Positions 44,723-54,659 of a stretch of 64,000 nt of DNA are shown in pieces. The stretch is from Flammeovirgaceae bacterium UBA2366 (GTDB taxonomy: Bacteria; Bacteroidota; Bacteroidia; Cytophagales; Cyclobacteriaceae). The stretch covers positions 62,001 through 126,000 of the forward strand of contig DDTK01000012.1 in the NCBI GenBank assembly GCA_002344065.1, read 5' to 3'. Made by a program: the position numbers and the translations under genes. The notes beneath the pieces are model-generated. The model was not told the DNA's origin. It saw only the letters and a list, made by a program, of their open reading frames with translations, and did no database searches. How positions within the stretch are numbered: position 1 is the first letter of the stretch; each line of letters starts with the position of its first letter.

Positions 44723-46084
44723 GTGACAAATCACGATACCATTGTTGCTCTGGCCACAGCACAAGGCATTTCAGCCATCGCAGTTATCCGTCTATCGGGT
44801 GATGATGCTATTGCTATGGTTCAGCAGGTATTTCACGGCAAAGATTTAACCCTTCAACCATCGCATACCGTGCACCTGGGCACCATACGCGATCAGGATA
44901 AAAATATTGACGAAGTACTCGTAACGATTTTTAAGGAGCCCAATTCATTCACGAAACAAAACTCTGTTGAAATTTCCTGTCACGGTTCACCGGTGATCGT
45001 GAAAGAAATTATTAAAGTATTGCTAAAACGGGGGGCGCGGCTCGCAGAGCCAGGTGAGTTCACGAAACGTGCATTTTTAAATGGTCGTTTTGATCTTGCC
45101 CAGGCTGAAGCGGTTGCCGATCTTATAAACTCCGAAACTGACAATGCGCGGCAGGCAGCACTCAATCAGATGCGCGGAGGGTTCTCTAAAGAAATCAATC
45201 ATCTGCGCGAAGAATTAATACACTTTGCTTCCCTCATTGAACTCGAACTCGATTTTGGAGAAGAGGATGTAGAGTTTGCCAAACGGGATGATCTTCGAAA
45301 TCTGATTCTCCGCATTCAGCAGTATCTGCAAACACTAATCGATTCTTTTGATGCGGGCAACGTGATTAAAAACGGAGTACCTACTGTTATCGCGGGCAAG
45401 CCCAATGCGGGGAAGTCAACATTGCTCAATATTCTATTAAATGAAGAACGTGCCATTGTTTCTGAGATAGCCGGCACCACCCGCGATGCCATTGAGGATG
45501 AAATTGTTTTAGGCGGAATTAATTTCAGGTTTATTGATACGGCCGGCTTACGCGAAACTGAGGATGTGATTGAGGCCATTGGAGTTGAACGAACCCGCGA
45601 GCGCATGAAAAAAGCTTCGCTGATTATCTACTTGTTTGATTTAGCCAATACAACCCTTGATGAAGTAAAAAGAGAAGAGGAAGAATTAAAACTTCTGGGC
45701 ATCCCCTATATTAAAGTTGGAAATAAGATTGACAAAGCAGACCAAAAACTTCTACGCGCATTGGAAGCGAATGATGTCGTGCTTATATCTGCTGCCCGGA
45801 AAATCAACATTAACACGCTTAAAGAAAAAATACTCAGTGTTTTTCATATTCAGGATGTTATGCCGGGCGATGTGATGGTCACTAACCTTCGCCATTTTCA
45901 AAACCTGGTTCAAACCCATACATCCCTGCAACGTGTTTTGGATGGATTGAATACCGGAATAACGGGTGATTTTTTGGCCATGGACATCCGCCAAGCACTA
46001 CATTATTTGGGGGAAATTACCGGTACTATTACCACGGAAGATTTGCTGGATAATATTTTCAGTAAGTTTTGTATCGGGAAGTGA
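44723..46084 (+). CDS. mnmE: tRNA modification GTPase MnmE
   Basis: 453 residues with a GTG start. The N-terminal folate-binding domain begins HDTIVALATAQGISAIAVIRLSG, the G domain has GKPNAGKSTLLN and DTAGLRETED, and the protein ends with the invariant FCIGK. With MnmG it makes the 5-carboxymethylaminomethyl modification at wobble uridine 34 in tRNA. The 3' end of the gene is a possible integration site: an integrase-bearing island starts directly after it. Confidence 0.96.
   Translation: MTNHDTIVALATAQGISAIAVIRLSGDDAIAMVQQVFHGKDLTLQPSHTVHLGTIRDQDKNIDEVLVTIFKEPNSFTKQNSVEISCHGSPVIVKEIIKVLLKRGARLAEPGEFTKRAFLNGRFDLAQAEAVADLINSETDNARQAALNQMRGGFSKEINHLREELIHFASLIELELDFGEEDVEFAKRDDLRNLILRIQQYLQTLIDSFDAGNVIKNGVPTVIAGKPNAGKSTLLNILLNEERAIVSEIAGTTRDAIEDEIVLGGINFRFIDTAGLRETEDVIEAIGVERTRERMKKASLIIYLFDLANTTLDEVKREEEELKLLGIPYIKVGNKIDKADQKLLRALEANDVVLISAARKININTLKEKILSVFHIQDVMPGDVMVTNLRHFQNLVQTHTSLQRVLDGLNTGITGDFLAMDIRQALHYLGEITGTITTEDLLDNIFSKFCIGK
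46067..46084. other. Candidate attachment site (last 18 bp of mnmE)
   Basis: The last 18 bases of mnmE encode the conserved FCIGK end and are followed by mobile DNA with an integrase gene. Salmonella genomic island 1 is known to integrate at the same place in its host's trmE (mnmE). A second copy that would mark the far end was not found inside the window. Confidence 0.5.
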
Positions 46085-46196
46085 TTACAACTAAGAATCA
46101 ATAACCAAAACATACCAAACAGCTAATTCAGGCCAATTTAAGCGATAAATTGTACTCCCCCATTTATCAATACTTATCGAATTTCATTGATTTTTT

Positions 46197-46240
46197 GTAC
46201 CTTTTCGTACCTTTACCGTACCTTATAGTAATGAGGTACA
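46197..46240. repeat. Phased GTACCTT repeats
   Basis: GTACCTT occurs at 46197, 46207 and 46218, about 10 to 11 bases apart, and an inverted AGGTAC follows at 46234-46239. The spacing puts all copies on one face of the helix, typical of protein binding sites near a recombination site. Confidence 0.6.
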
Positions 46241-46277
46241 AAAAGGAATAACTTTTTTGATCGTATAGCGAAATTAT

Positions 46278-46327
46278 GATACATCCTGATACATAGGGAT
46301 ACGTCAAGATACAACCAGTTACAATGA
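46278..46327. repeat. Five phased 10-bp GATACA iterons
   Basis: GATACATCCT, GATACATAGG, GATACGTCAA, GATACAACCA and GTTACAATGA follow one another with an exact 10-base period (46278-46327). The last runs through the start codon at 46324. They may be binding sites for the zinc-ribbon/HTH protein or the integrase. Confidence 0.7.
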
Positions 46328-46674
46328 GTAGTAATATCAGGGTACATCGAATTTGCGAACATTGCGGAAGCCTGTTTGAGGCTAAAACCACTGTCACAAA
46401 ATTTTGCTCGCATAAGTGTAGCTCAAAAGCACATAAGCTTAGAACTAAACAACTGAAGGTCTCATTAAGTGATCAGGAAACCAGGGAAAAGGTGCAGCAA
46501 CCAATTATAGAATTGAACGCGAAAGAGTTTCTAAGCATAGATGAAACTTGCACCCTACTGGGGGTTAGTCGGATGACACTTTACCGGCAGCTGCAAAGGA
46601 GAAAAGTCGCAGCTAGTAGAATTGGAAGGCGAGTAATTTTAAGCAGAGCCACGATAAACCAGCTACTGAAATGA
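46324..46674 (+). CDS. Zinc-ribbon/helix-turn-helix protein (excisionase-like)
   Basis: 116 residues. The N-terminus has a four-cysteine zinc-ribbon (CEHCG at residues 11-15 and FCSHKC near 29-34). The C-terminus is a MerR/excisionase-type HTH (LSIDETCTLLGVSRMTLYRQLQRRKVAASRIGRRVIL). It overlaps the integrase start by four bases, so it probably acts with it as a directionality factor or regulator. The phased repeats just upstream, one of which covers its start codon, suggest autoregulation. Confidence 0.7.
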   Translation: MSSNIRVHRICEHCGSLFEAKTTVTKFCSHKCSSKAHKLRTKQLKVSLSDQETREKVQQPIIELNAKEFLSIDETCTLLGVSRMTLYRQLQRRKVAASRIGRRVILSRATINQLLK

Positions 46675-47795
46675 AAGTATTTCTCAGAGAAAAGAAGATA
46701 TCGAAAGGGCGTAAAAGCCTCTACCTGGACTTCTACCCTCCTATTGTCCATCCTGAAACTGGCAAGCCTACCAGGCGTGAATTTCTGAATCTATTTATTT
46801 ATGAAAAACCAAAAGGAGAGAACGAACGCGAACACAATAAAGAGACCAAAATCATTGGAGAGAATGTAAAAGCCAAGAGACAATTAGAGATACAAGCCGG
46901 GAATTACGGCTTCTTTGATAAAACAAAGAGCAAGAGTGATTTCATTAAGTATTTCAAGGACCAGGCCGAAAACAGAAAAACCTCGAAGGGGAATTACGAC
47001 AATTGGCTCAGTACTTATAACTACCTGAAAGCATTTACAAAAGGGCGTTGTCTTATGGAAGATGTTACTGACAAGTTCTGTAATGATTTCAGAGAGTACT
47101 TACTAAGTACTCCTATAAAAAAAACAAAATCAGAGAGGAAGCTTTCTCAAAATGCTGCGCACTCCTACTTCAATAAATTCCGTGCAGCTATAAACCAGGC
47201 ATTTAATGAAAAATTAATCCAGGAGAACCCCCTAAAAGGTGTACGAGCAATCAAAGCTGGTGAAACTCACCGTGAATATCTGACACTTGAAGAACTGAAC
47301 CTCCTAGCTAAATCTGAGTGTGATCCCCCTGTATTGAAACGCTTAGCACTTTTCTCTGCATTAACCGGCTTACGGTGGAGTGACATCACTTCACTTACAT
47401 GGGGACAGGTTCAATACAGTAAATCTGATGGTTATTTACTTCAATTCACTCAAAAGAAAACTAAAGGTGTGGAGTACAATCCTATCTCAGACCAGGCAGC
47501 TCAGCTTTTAGGGCCTCCCGGGGAAACGAATGAGAAAGTATTCCCGGGATTGGACTACTCCGCCTGGTTACTTTCCAAATTGAAATTATGGGTACTAGGT
47601 GCAGGGATTAAGAAAAAAATTACGTTCCATTGCTTCCGGCACACTTATGCTACTCTTCAATTAACGAATGGTACCGACATTTATACGGTCTCAAAAATGC
47701 TTGGGCATAAAAATCTGAAAACCACACAGATATATGCAAAGATTGTTGATGCAAAAAAAAGACAAGCAGCTAATAATATCAAAATCGAGTTGTAG
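46671..47795 (+). CDS. Tyrosine recombinase (site-specific integrase)
   Basis: 374 residues. An N-terminal SAM-like core-binding domain is followed by the catalytic domain with Arg235 (TGLRWSD), His320 and Arg323 (HCFRHTYATL), His346 (LGHKNLKTT) and the nucleophile Tyr355 (QIYAKI). All five catalytic residues are intact, so the enzyme should be active. It is of the type seen in Bacteroidota mobile elements. It lies 587 bases from the mnmE 3' end, the likely attachment site. Confidence 0.92.
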   Translation: MKVFLREKKISKGRKSLYLDFYPPIVHPETGKPTRREFLNLFIYEKPKGENEREHNKETKIIGENVKAKRQLEIQAGNYGFFDKTKSKSDFIKYFKDQAENRKTSKGNYDNWLSTYNYLKAFTKGRCLMEDVTDKFCNDFREYLLSTPIKKTKSERKLSQNAAHSYFNKFRAAINQAFNEKLIQENPLKGVRAIKAGETHREYLTLEELNLLAKSECDPPVLKRLALFSALTGLRWSDITSLTWGQVQYSKSDGYLLQFTQKKTKGVEYNPISDQAAQLLGPPGETNEKVFPGLDYSAWLLSKLKLWVLGAGIKKKITFHCFRHTYATLQLTNGTDIYTVSKMLGHKNLKTTQIYAKIVDAKKRQAANNIKIEL

Positions 47796-47799
47796 CAGA

Positions 47800-48438
47800 A
47801 TGAACAGAAAGGATAAAATTTACCGCGTATACAATCCAAAGACGGAAAAGCTAGACCTCAATGAAGCTGAACATGATTTTATTGATGAATTATTTAAAGC
47901 CCCTCTGATAAAGTATGAGAGAATTACAAAGGATTATTTTGATTGTAAGAAAGATAAAATTGAAGCACTTGAAAGGATCGATGAGATACTAAACTTTTAT
48001 TTTATAAATGCCGGTACTAACATAGTTACACCCTTTACCTTTAATCCACAAGGGCTGAATTTAGCTTTTCAAATACTTGAACAATTAAGAATTTCACTTT
48101 CAGAAAATCAACAACTCGCACCTAATAGCAAGTACACTGTAAAACAAATCGCTCTTTCACTTGTATATCGTCAAATGGCAGGTAGTCTAGCAGAGTTTGA
48201 AGAAGGGGAAAAGGTTAAAAAGATTAAGGAAATTGCAATAAAGGAAGGACTTAGTTGGGATACGCTAAAAAAAGCATTTAGCGCGGCAGGATCAAAAGAA
48301 AAACCCTTACAATACAGATTGAAGGTATTGAAGTACAAAAAAAATCAAAATGCAATCTCTGAAATCTTAAAAGATGACTTGGCAGCATTAAACGAACTAA
48401 ATATTGATATTAGTAAAGTTAGCGACCCCCTCCCATGA
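47800..48438 (+). CDS. Hypothetical protein of the island
   Basis: 212 residues from the ATG at 47800, five bases after the integrase stop; longer in-frame starts overlap the integrase and are less likely. It is soluble, highly charged (Lys/Glu) and mostly helical, with a segment YTVKQIALSLVYRQMAGSLAEFEEGEKVKKIKEIAIKEGLSWDTLKKAF near residue 110. No family recognised. Its position after the integrase suggests a role in the element's maintenance or regulation. Confidence 0.6.
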   Translation: MNRKDKIYRVYNPKTEKLDLNEAEHDFIDELFKAPLIKYERITKDYFDCKKDKIEALERIDEILNFYFINAGTNIVTPFTFNPQGLNLAFQILEQLRISLSENQQLAPNSKYTVKQIALSLVYRQMAGSLAEFEEGEKVKKIKEIAIKEGLSWDTLKKAFSAAGSKEKPLQYRLKVLKYKKNQNAISEILKDDLAALNELNIDISKVSDPLP

Positions 48439-48647
48439 CCCCTCCTTTAACAGTTTTTACTTATAAATATTTGTGTCAACAAAGTGTTAGTATCCAAGGA
48501 TTTTTAATATTGGCAGACCAAGAAGCTTTATAACACATGACCAGGATAATTTTTCCCTCCAGAAAATTTTCCGGACAACTAGGAAGTTTGCGTAAATAAT
48601 TGGCTTGCTTACTTTCGAATATTCTTGCCACCCCGTAACTTGTGTAA

Positions 48648-50072
48648 GTGTTACGATTACTTTGGCTGATTTTGGGAGTTGCCTTGTCGCTGCCCTGCTT
48701 TTCACAAGCGGCAGACAGCATCACTATAAATGCAGTGAGAATTTCACCGGTCGGTGATAGTGTGATGGTTCATAATATCAACCGGATTGACTCACTCCAG
48801 CAACAAACACGTGAAAAGCTTATAGCCCTCAAACATGGGTATGACTCTATAGGCTTTTGTTTTGACTCACTCAGCAACAGGCTATTGCTTCAGGTCGATA
48901 GTTTATCTAACCAAGGCTTTCCAACTGAAGGCATTTATGCCAGGGTGGATAGCCTTCAACAATTAAAGACTAGAAGGTTGGAAGAATTGAAAGCTGAAGC
49001 AAATAAAATCAAGAATACCTGGAAGGGAGAAATCAATGCAGCAACTATCGACTTACACCTGTCCGTTGAGGCCACCAGCGTGCTGGATGAATACGCCAAT
49101 AGCCTGAATTATTTTGATCTTAGTCTTCCCGGCAATTACATCGCATTTCCCACCCTTGAAATGGATCAGTTTACAGGGCTTGCGTTGCCGGGACTCAACA
49201 ACCCTTTTGACAAACTTGGACAGCTTGAGCTGGACGGAGCAAGAGATGCTATTGATAAGTTTGTTACTCCTTTGCAAGACTTGCAGGATGGTATGCAGTT
49301 ACCTGCTGTAAATGATGTGGCTGAACAGGTGGAAGATCAAGCTGGCCGCCTTGCGGTTGAAAAAATTGGGGACCTTCAAGCTCCTCCTTCAATGCCTTCT
49401 GAGGAAGAAGCTAAACACCAACTGTTGGAGCATATGAGAGAACAAGCCATTGATCACTTTGCAGGAAGACAGAATGAGTTGAAGGCCGCCATGGACAAAA
49501 TCAGTAAATTAAAACGGAAGTGCCCAAGTGTCCAAAGCCTGGAGGATTTACCGAAGCGCAGGTACAATCCGTGGAGCGATAAACCCCTGATAGAGCGATT
49601 GGTGCCTGCGCTTACCCTACAAGTGCAGAAAAAAAATGAATGGTATTTTGACATTAACCCTATGATTGGATACCATTTCAATAAGCGGATAACTGCTGGC
49701 CTGGGCTGGAATCATCGTTTTCCGGTTAATGCTGGTGACCTCAGTATCAAGCAACGTACACGGGTTTATGGTGCTCGTACCTACACTGATTTTAGTGTGG
49801 GAAGATACCTTTCCATCCGTGCGGAAGTTGAGTGCTTGAATTCTCCTGTGTTCTCACTACCTAAACAAGATATTTCACATCGTGAATGGATATGGAGCGC
49901 AATGGTTGGACTGAAGAGGGAATATAAAATTTCAAAATCATTACGTGGAAATGCTCAAATACTTTACAATCTCTTTGATCCACATCACAAGAGTCCTTAC
50001 GTAGATAGAATGAATATGAGAATGGGAATAGAGATATTGCTCAGAAAACCACCCAAAGACACACATCATTGA
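48648..50072 (+). CDS. Predicted outer-membrane protein with coiled coil and C-terminal barrel, at the head of the RHS locus
   Basis: 474 residues with a GTG start and a signal peptide (GVALSLPCFSQAAD). Residues 40-125 and 230-300 are predicted coiled coil, with a Leu/Ser/Asp pattern. Residues 315-470 alternate in beta strands rich in Tyr, Gly and Arg (INPMIGYHFNKRITAGLGWNHRF, VYGARTYTDFSVGRYLSIRAEVECL, MNMRMGIEILLRK), as in a C-terminal outer-membrane barrel. It heads the secreted toxin locus and is a candidate surface anchor or export partner (inference). Confidence 0.6.
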   Translation: MLRLLWLILGVALSLPCFSQAADSITINAVRISPVGDSVMVHNINRIDSLQQQTREKLIALKHGYDSIGFCFDSLSNRLLLQVDSLSNQGFPTEGIYARVDSLQQLKTRRLEELKAEANKIKNTWKGEINAATIDLHLSVEATSVLDEYANSLNYFDLSLPGNYIAFPTLEMDQFTGLALPGLNNPFDKLGQLELDGARDAIDKFVTPLQDLQDGMQLPAVNDVAEQVEDQAGRLAVEKIGDLQAPPSMPSEEEAKHQLLEHMREQAIDHFAGRQNELKAAMDKISKLKRKCPSVQSLEDLPKRRYNPWSDKPLIERLVPALTLQVQKKNEWYFDINPMIGYHFNKRITAGLGWNHRFPVNAGDLSIKQRTRVYGARTYTDFSVGRYLSIRAEVECLNSPVFSLPKQDISHREWIWSAMVGLKREYKISKSLRGNAQILYNLFDPHHKSPYVDRMNMRMGIEILLRKPPKDTHH

Positions 50073-50380
50073 AGCCCATACTGACTACGGGTACAGAAGT
50101 TCAACACGTTTCTAAAAGCAGAATGTTCAGCTGGCAAGGTGGCCACGAACTGTAAAGAATTCATTTATCCAGGTGATCTGCGGTAGACTACATCTGAACA
50201 TTGCACATGTAAGGTTCCTCCCCAAAAGGTTCAGGATTTGATTATTTGATTACCCGGTCGGGCATTAAACACGCATTTTTTGCATTTGTTTCAATGTAAG
50301 TTTTGAATATTATTTACTCACTATGATATGGTTTGGGCAATTAGATTTGACAGAAGTCTTTAGTAACTGGAATCAGTTAC
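50073..50380. other. Non-coding spacer before the large YD/PKD gene
   Basis: The 308-base gap contains no credible gene, RNA or terminator. A short CCCG-GT-CGGG palindrome lies near 50262, and TATGGTTTG at 50327-50335, 21 bases after a TTTG, resembles a Bacteroidota promoter with one extra base in the -7 box. It may start transcription of the RHS locus. Confidence 0.35.
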
Positions 50381-53300
50381 ATGACTTCACGAACTAACCT
50401 AAACCTTTATATGATTCGCATAACGATTGTAATTTTCGTTCTTCTATCCGGATTTACTACGATATCAGTTTCCGGGCAGGATGTTGACGTACTCTCAGGC
50501 CGGTTTCAATTCTCGATTCCGGTTGCAACCCTAAGAGCAAACGATGTATCAATACCTATTTCGCTCTACCATCATGGAGGCTCACAACAGGTGGCTGAAG
50601 GACAAGACCAATGCGGGCTAGGTTGGGGACTTGCGGCAGGTGGTGCAGTAAGCCGCATAGTAAGGGGTTTGCCAGATGAAATAAATTTGGCTGACCGAAA
50701 AGGATGGCTGCACAACAATAACGCTTTAGCTGTTCAAAACCTGAATTTGACCGCCAATGATAACCTGACGGATTGCACAGATGAGCAAGTAGATTTCAAT
50801 GCACTGGAGAGCCTGGTGGGTTCTATGGTTAATGATACTGAACCGGATGTTTTCTTTATCCGGGCTCCAGGGCTTTCCGCTGAGTTTGTATTTGGGACAG
50901 ATGGATTGCCGAAACTACTGACCCACCAAGACATCAGCATTGTATTTTCAGGCGGAAATTTCACTGTAAAAACCACGAATGGATTCACGTACAATTTCAA
51001 TTCCCAGGAGTTGGCCGGCAAGTCAACCCAACAGGGATGTAATCTTCAGGATATTAATACCGAGTGCAGGTACTATACAAGCAACGTGAACTATGTTTCA
51101 CAGTGGAAACTAAGTTCAATTACCTCGGTAGTAACCGGTACGGTGGCTAATTTCCACTATGCAGGCAATGGTGATGAGATAAAAAGCAGGCGCTATCTCA
51201 CCATAGACTCCACTCGCCATATTGAAACGCGTATTTCTATGCCTTTACGCATCTCATCCATAACACTGAAATCATTTACGGCAAACTTCTCATGGTCAAA
51301 CAACTTGCTTTCAAAGGTGACAGTGACCGAATCCGGAACTGCAGACAAAATAGAATGTCAACTGGTTTATTCAAGTGTTTCCGATCAGCCGGTTTATCCC
51401 TTTCTTCCTATTAATAAATCAGTTTTAACCGGGGTGCTTTTGTCCAATAATTCACCTTTCTCCATGTATCGGTTGGAATATGCCAGCATGCCTACTGTGG
51501 CCTGGAGAAAAAACTGGCAGATGGATTTTTTTGGGTACTTCAATGCGGTCAGCTCAAATAAAAACGACCCTACACTTTATTTCTATACTAATGAATCTGA
51601 TGGAAGAAGGCTGCGAGTGACACCCATACCAGGGGGTAGCCCAGTCATTGAGACAGGATCTGACCGTACAGTAAATGTGTTGGAAAATCAAGCGGGTGCA
51701 CTGCAAAAAATTATAATGCCTGGCGGTGGCTTTGTTTCCGTTACTTATGAATCAAATACATACTGGGATGCAACCACCAATCAGGAACTTAATGGCGCTG
51801 GTGTACGGGTAAAAAAACTGGTCATGCAAGGCGGTGAAGTCGCATTCGGCAAGAGTATTGATAATGTGAATCCATACCGTTCCATTGTCAAGGAATATGA
51901 ATATAAACTGGCTGATAATAAATCCAGTGGTGTGTTGCTTGCCCCTGTTAAGCTTGGTTATATCCTGGCAAGTGGTATAAAAAAATCTGCCTACAACCTG
52001 GGCGATGAACCTGATGTTATGTACACGCGGGTGACTGAAAAAATCACCGGACAAGGCAAGCGGATTTATGAATACAATATACCGGGTGTATTTCCTGAAA
52101 CAACTAATGGAGACTGGAAGGCAACCAAAAGCCGCATTGCCCGTAAGCTGTCCACCCCTTGTATAGTGGTCGGATCGATCAAGAACGGATTTTATACGTT
52201 CCCATTTGCCCCATCAACCAACTATAACCACAAACGTGGCTTTCTCAACCGCGTGTCAGAGTATTCCGAAACAGGAGTTCTGATACGAGAAAGACTTATG
52301 ACATACACGGAATTAACTTCAAATCCCTTATTGATAAAGGGACTGAAATTCGAAAAAATAGGGGAAATCTACCATTACGGGATATACGAGATGCTGACCG
52401 GCAGAGTACAGGTGATCAGCCAGGAGATCGTGAAGGAGGCCAGCGAGGAAAGCCCAAGCCTCTGGTTACAGACCACAACCGATTACACGTACAATAACAA
52501 CATGGTGCGGGAAGTAAAAACCACTATGCCGGATAACTCCATCGTTACCAAAAGGATCAAGTACGCCAAGGACTTTCAGTTCACCAACCCTTCAACCGAT
52601 ACTATGGCTGTGGCGCTAAAGAAACTGAATGACCAGTTCCGGCATACAGCAGTAGTAGAAGAGATAAACAAGGTAAAGCTCCCAGGGCTGACCGAAACCC
52701 TCGGCTCTACGCTTCTGATCTACCGCAATTTCAGTGGTGACCGAGTATTACCGTACTACATCCGTTCACTGCCTGTTGGTGCGGCACTCACAGAGGCCTA
52801 CGTTAGCAGCCAGAACTTTGTTGCCGACACGGATTACCGGCAGATTAAAACGTTTAAAGAATACGATAGCGAAAGCCGTCTGCTCACAGAAGTCGACTTC
52901 CGCAAAAACCGGGTAGGCTACCATTATACATTAAACACATCAGCCCAGGTGGCTGTGCTGGCCAATGCCGCTGCACAACAAGCCATTTACGAAGGATTAG
53001 AAACCACCACGAGTTTCGGACTAACGCCATCAGGTACGGGCATTACATATCCGGCAGGATGGACAGGCAAAAAAGGCATCCAGTTTACAAATGGCACGGC
53101 CATGCTGGTATCATCATCATTGCCCTCCAACATGGTGCAGAAGGGTGGCAACATTTATCGTGCATCATGCTGGATATACGCCCAGAACGACCGTAAAGTA
53201 ATATTCACCGTGAAGCAAGGTGCCAGTTCCATTACGGTGGAACTCTTTAACACTCAAACCAACGTATGGACATATCTGGAGAAGGATATCAACATTTCGT

Positions 53301-54226
53301 CAATCACAGGGCCCTTTACTTTGGAAGTAAAAACAAATGCCTCCGGTTCGTTGCCGGTTATACTGGACGACATCGTTTTTATTCCGCGGGATGCCCGCAT
53401 ATCGTTCCAAACACTTATGCCGTTGACCGGCATTACTTCCACAACCGATGATCGGGGATTTTCAAACGTGATGGCCTATGATGAGGCCAAGCGTCCCGAT
53501 TATGTGATGGATCGGAACAGGAATGTAGTATCTAAAAGTGAATACAGCACAAAGGTAAATCCGCCACCCTGTGTACTCACAGCGCAATTCACCAAGTCAC
53601 CAGCTGCCATCACCCTCAACACGCCCATTACGTTTGGGGCAAACCAAAGCTGTGGCACCAACTTAACCTTCAAGTGGGAAGTAGATGGTATTGTTCAAAC
53701 TTCCACCAGCAGCACAATGATATTTACTTTCGCAACACCAGGAGCGCACAATGTGAAACTGACTGTTGCCGATGGACAATTCGGAACCGAAACATTTACC
53801 GAAACAATTTGCGTAGGCGTTCAGCTTTCCATGCAGGTGCATGACCTTTTTGGCAACATCGTTAACCCCGAAACACAATCATTCGATTGCAACAGTTACA
53901 ATATACCGCTTACCTACACCGTAAATGGATTGGGCTCCTTCGCCTCTCAGGTTGAAATCTTATGGTATACCAGAGTGTACGACCCCATTAGAAATGAATA
54001 CCAACTTGTCAAAATTACAACGCAAGGAGGAGCTCCTATAGAAGGATTAGATGCTCAGGGCAACGTGAACAAGGGTGTAGTAGCGCTCACCACATTTTAC
54101 AGTACCACTACTACCTATGTTGCTCGCGTGAGGTACGTTAGTCAGAGTAACCAATTTGGATGCCTTCCTTATACTCAGGACACTTTTGTCACCATAACCT
54201 ACTTGAACAATTCCAACTGCAACTAA
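50381..54226 (+). CDS. Large secreted YD-repeat/PKD protein (RHS-locus partner)
   Basis: 1281 residues (a start at 50411, MIRITIVIF, is equally possible and gives a better signal peptide). The N-terminal domain has an SpvB/TcdB-like opening (SGRFQFSIPV, QCGLGWGLAAGG). The protein then shows a jelly-roll-like region at about 897-1003, one YD/RHS-type strand (MAYDEAKRPDYVMDRN) near 1030 and a PKD domain near 1066-1145. No C-terminal sorting domain for type IX secretion is seen. It lacks an RHS core and toxin tip, so it may be a scaffold or adhesin of the system. Confidence 0.7.
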   Translation: MTSRTNLNLYMIRITIVIFVLLSGFTTISVSGQDVDVLSGRFQFSIPVATLRANDVSIPISLYHHGGSQQVAEGQDQCGLGWGLAAGGAVSRIVRGLPDEINLADRKGWLHNNNALAVQNLNLTANDNLTDCTDEQVDFNALESLVGSMVNDTEPDVFFIRAPGLSAEFVFGTDGLPKLLTHQDISIVFSGGNFTVKTTNGFTYNFNSQELAGKSTQQGCNLQDINTECRYYTSNVNYVSQWKLSSITSVVTGTVANFHYAGNGDEIKSRRYLTIDSTRHIETRISMPLRISSITLKSFTANFSWSNNLLSKVTVTESGTADKIECQLVYSSVSDQPVYPFLPINKSVLTGVLLSNNSPFSMYRLEYASMPTVAWRKNWQMDFFGYFNAVSSNKNDPTLYFYTNESDGRRLRVTPIPGGSPVIETGSDRTVNVLENQAGALQKIIMPGGGFVSVTYESNTYWDATTNQELNGAGVRVKKLVMQGGEVAFGKSIDNVNPYRSIVKEYEYKLADNKSSGVLLAPVKLGYILASGIKKSAYNLGDEPDVMYTRVTEKITGQGKRIYEYNIPGVFPETTNGDWKATKSRIARKLSTPCIVVGSIKNGFYTFPFAPSTNYNHKRGFLNRVSEYSETGVLIRERLMTYTELTSNPLLIKGLKFEKIGEIYHYGIYEMLTGRVQVISQEIVKEASEESPSLWLQTTTDYTYNNNMVREVKTTMPDNSIVTKRIKYAKDFQFTNPSTDTMAVALKKLNDQFRHTAVVEEINKVKLPGLTETLGSTLLIYRNFSGDRVLPYYIRSLPVGAALTEAYVSSQNFVADTDYRQIKTFKEYDSESRLLTEVDFRKNRVGYHYTLNTSAQVAVLANAAAQQAIYEGLETTTSFGLTPSGTGITYPAGWTGKKGIQFTNGTAMLVSSSLPSNMVQKGGNIYRASCWIYAQNDRKVIFTVKQGASSITVELFNTQTNVWTYLEKDINISSITGPFTLEVKTNASGSLPVILDDIVFIPRDARISFQTLMPLTGITSTTDDRGFSNVMAYDEAKRPDYVMDRNRNVVSKSEYSTKVNPPPCVLTAQFTKSPAAITLNTPITFGANQSCGTNLTFKWEVDGIVQTSTSSTMIFTFATPGAHNVKLTVADGQFGTETFTETICVGVQLSMQVHDLFGNIVNPETQSFDCNSYNIPLTYTVNGLGSFASQVEILWYTRVYDPIRNEYQLVKITTQGGAPIEGLDAQGNVNKGVVALTTFYSTTTTYVARVRYVSQSNQFGCLPYTQDTFVTITYLNNSNCN

Positions 54227-54238
54227 TTCCGAAAACGC

Positions 54239-54655
54239 ATGAAAACGTGTTTCATATTCATTCTTACCCTCTTAGCGTACGTTGCTGCAAGTGCGCAAAG
54301 CATGCACAACACCGTGCTGCGCTGGACCAGCGACAAAGCGGAAAACCTGAAAAACAGCGAAGAGTTCCAATTTGCGAGCATATTCATAACGAGCCCCACC
54401 GATGTAAAGTGGCTGCAAAAGAACAGGCAACATACTACAGTGTTTTCCATAGTCAGTGCCGAAGGCCGATGGAGCGATATTTCAAAAGATGGTAAACTTT
54501 TGCTCCATGTATCAGAGAAAGGTAATGGCAGCACGGGCTCCATTCTACTAGAAAGAACAGGGCAGATTGTAACGATCTCACTTGACTTTTCCGGGCTCGG
54601 GCCCAATGCCATGAAGCAGAAATTCCGTGTTACCGATGTCCAAAAAGAAAACTGA
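54239..54655 (+). CDS. Small secreted protein of the RHS locus
   Basis: 138 residues with a signal peptide (MKTCFIFILTLLAYVAASAQ). The mature domain looks beta-rich (TVFSIVSAEGRWSDISKDGKLLLHVSEKG). It starts 12 bases after the previous gene and ends 4 bases before the RHS gene, so all three are on one transcript. No family recognised; similar small genes sit between the large genes of such Bacteroidota loci (family impression, not verified). Confidence 0.6.
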   Translation: MKTCFIFILTLLAYVAASAQSMHNTVLRWTSDKAENLKNSEEFQFASIFITSPTDVKWLQKNRQHTTVFSIVSAEGRWSDISKDGKLLLHVSEKGNGSTGSILLERTGQIVTISLDFSGLGPNAMKQKFRVTDVQKEN

Positions 54656-54659
54656 GTTT

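Noticed and set aside
46278..46327. Short direct repeats as a CRISPR array
   Set aside because: The repeats are 10 bases with no unique spacers and no cas genes are present; they fit protein binding sites.
50381..54226. Type IX secretion cargo
   Set aside because: No C-terminal sorting domain of the usual type is visible; the end is a Cys-containing beta region, not the Gly/Lys-rich terminal motif.
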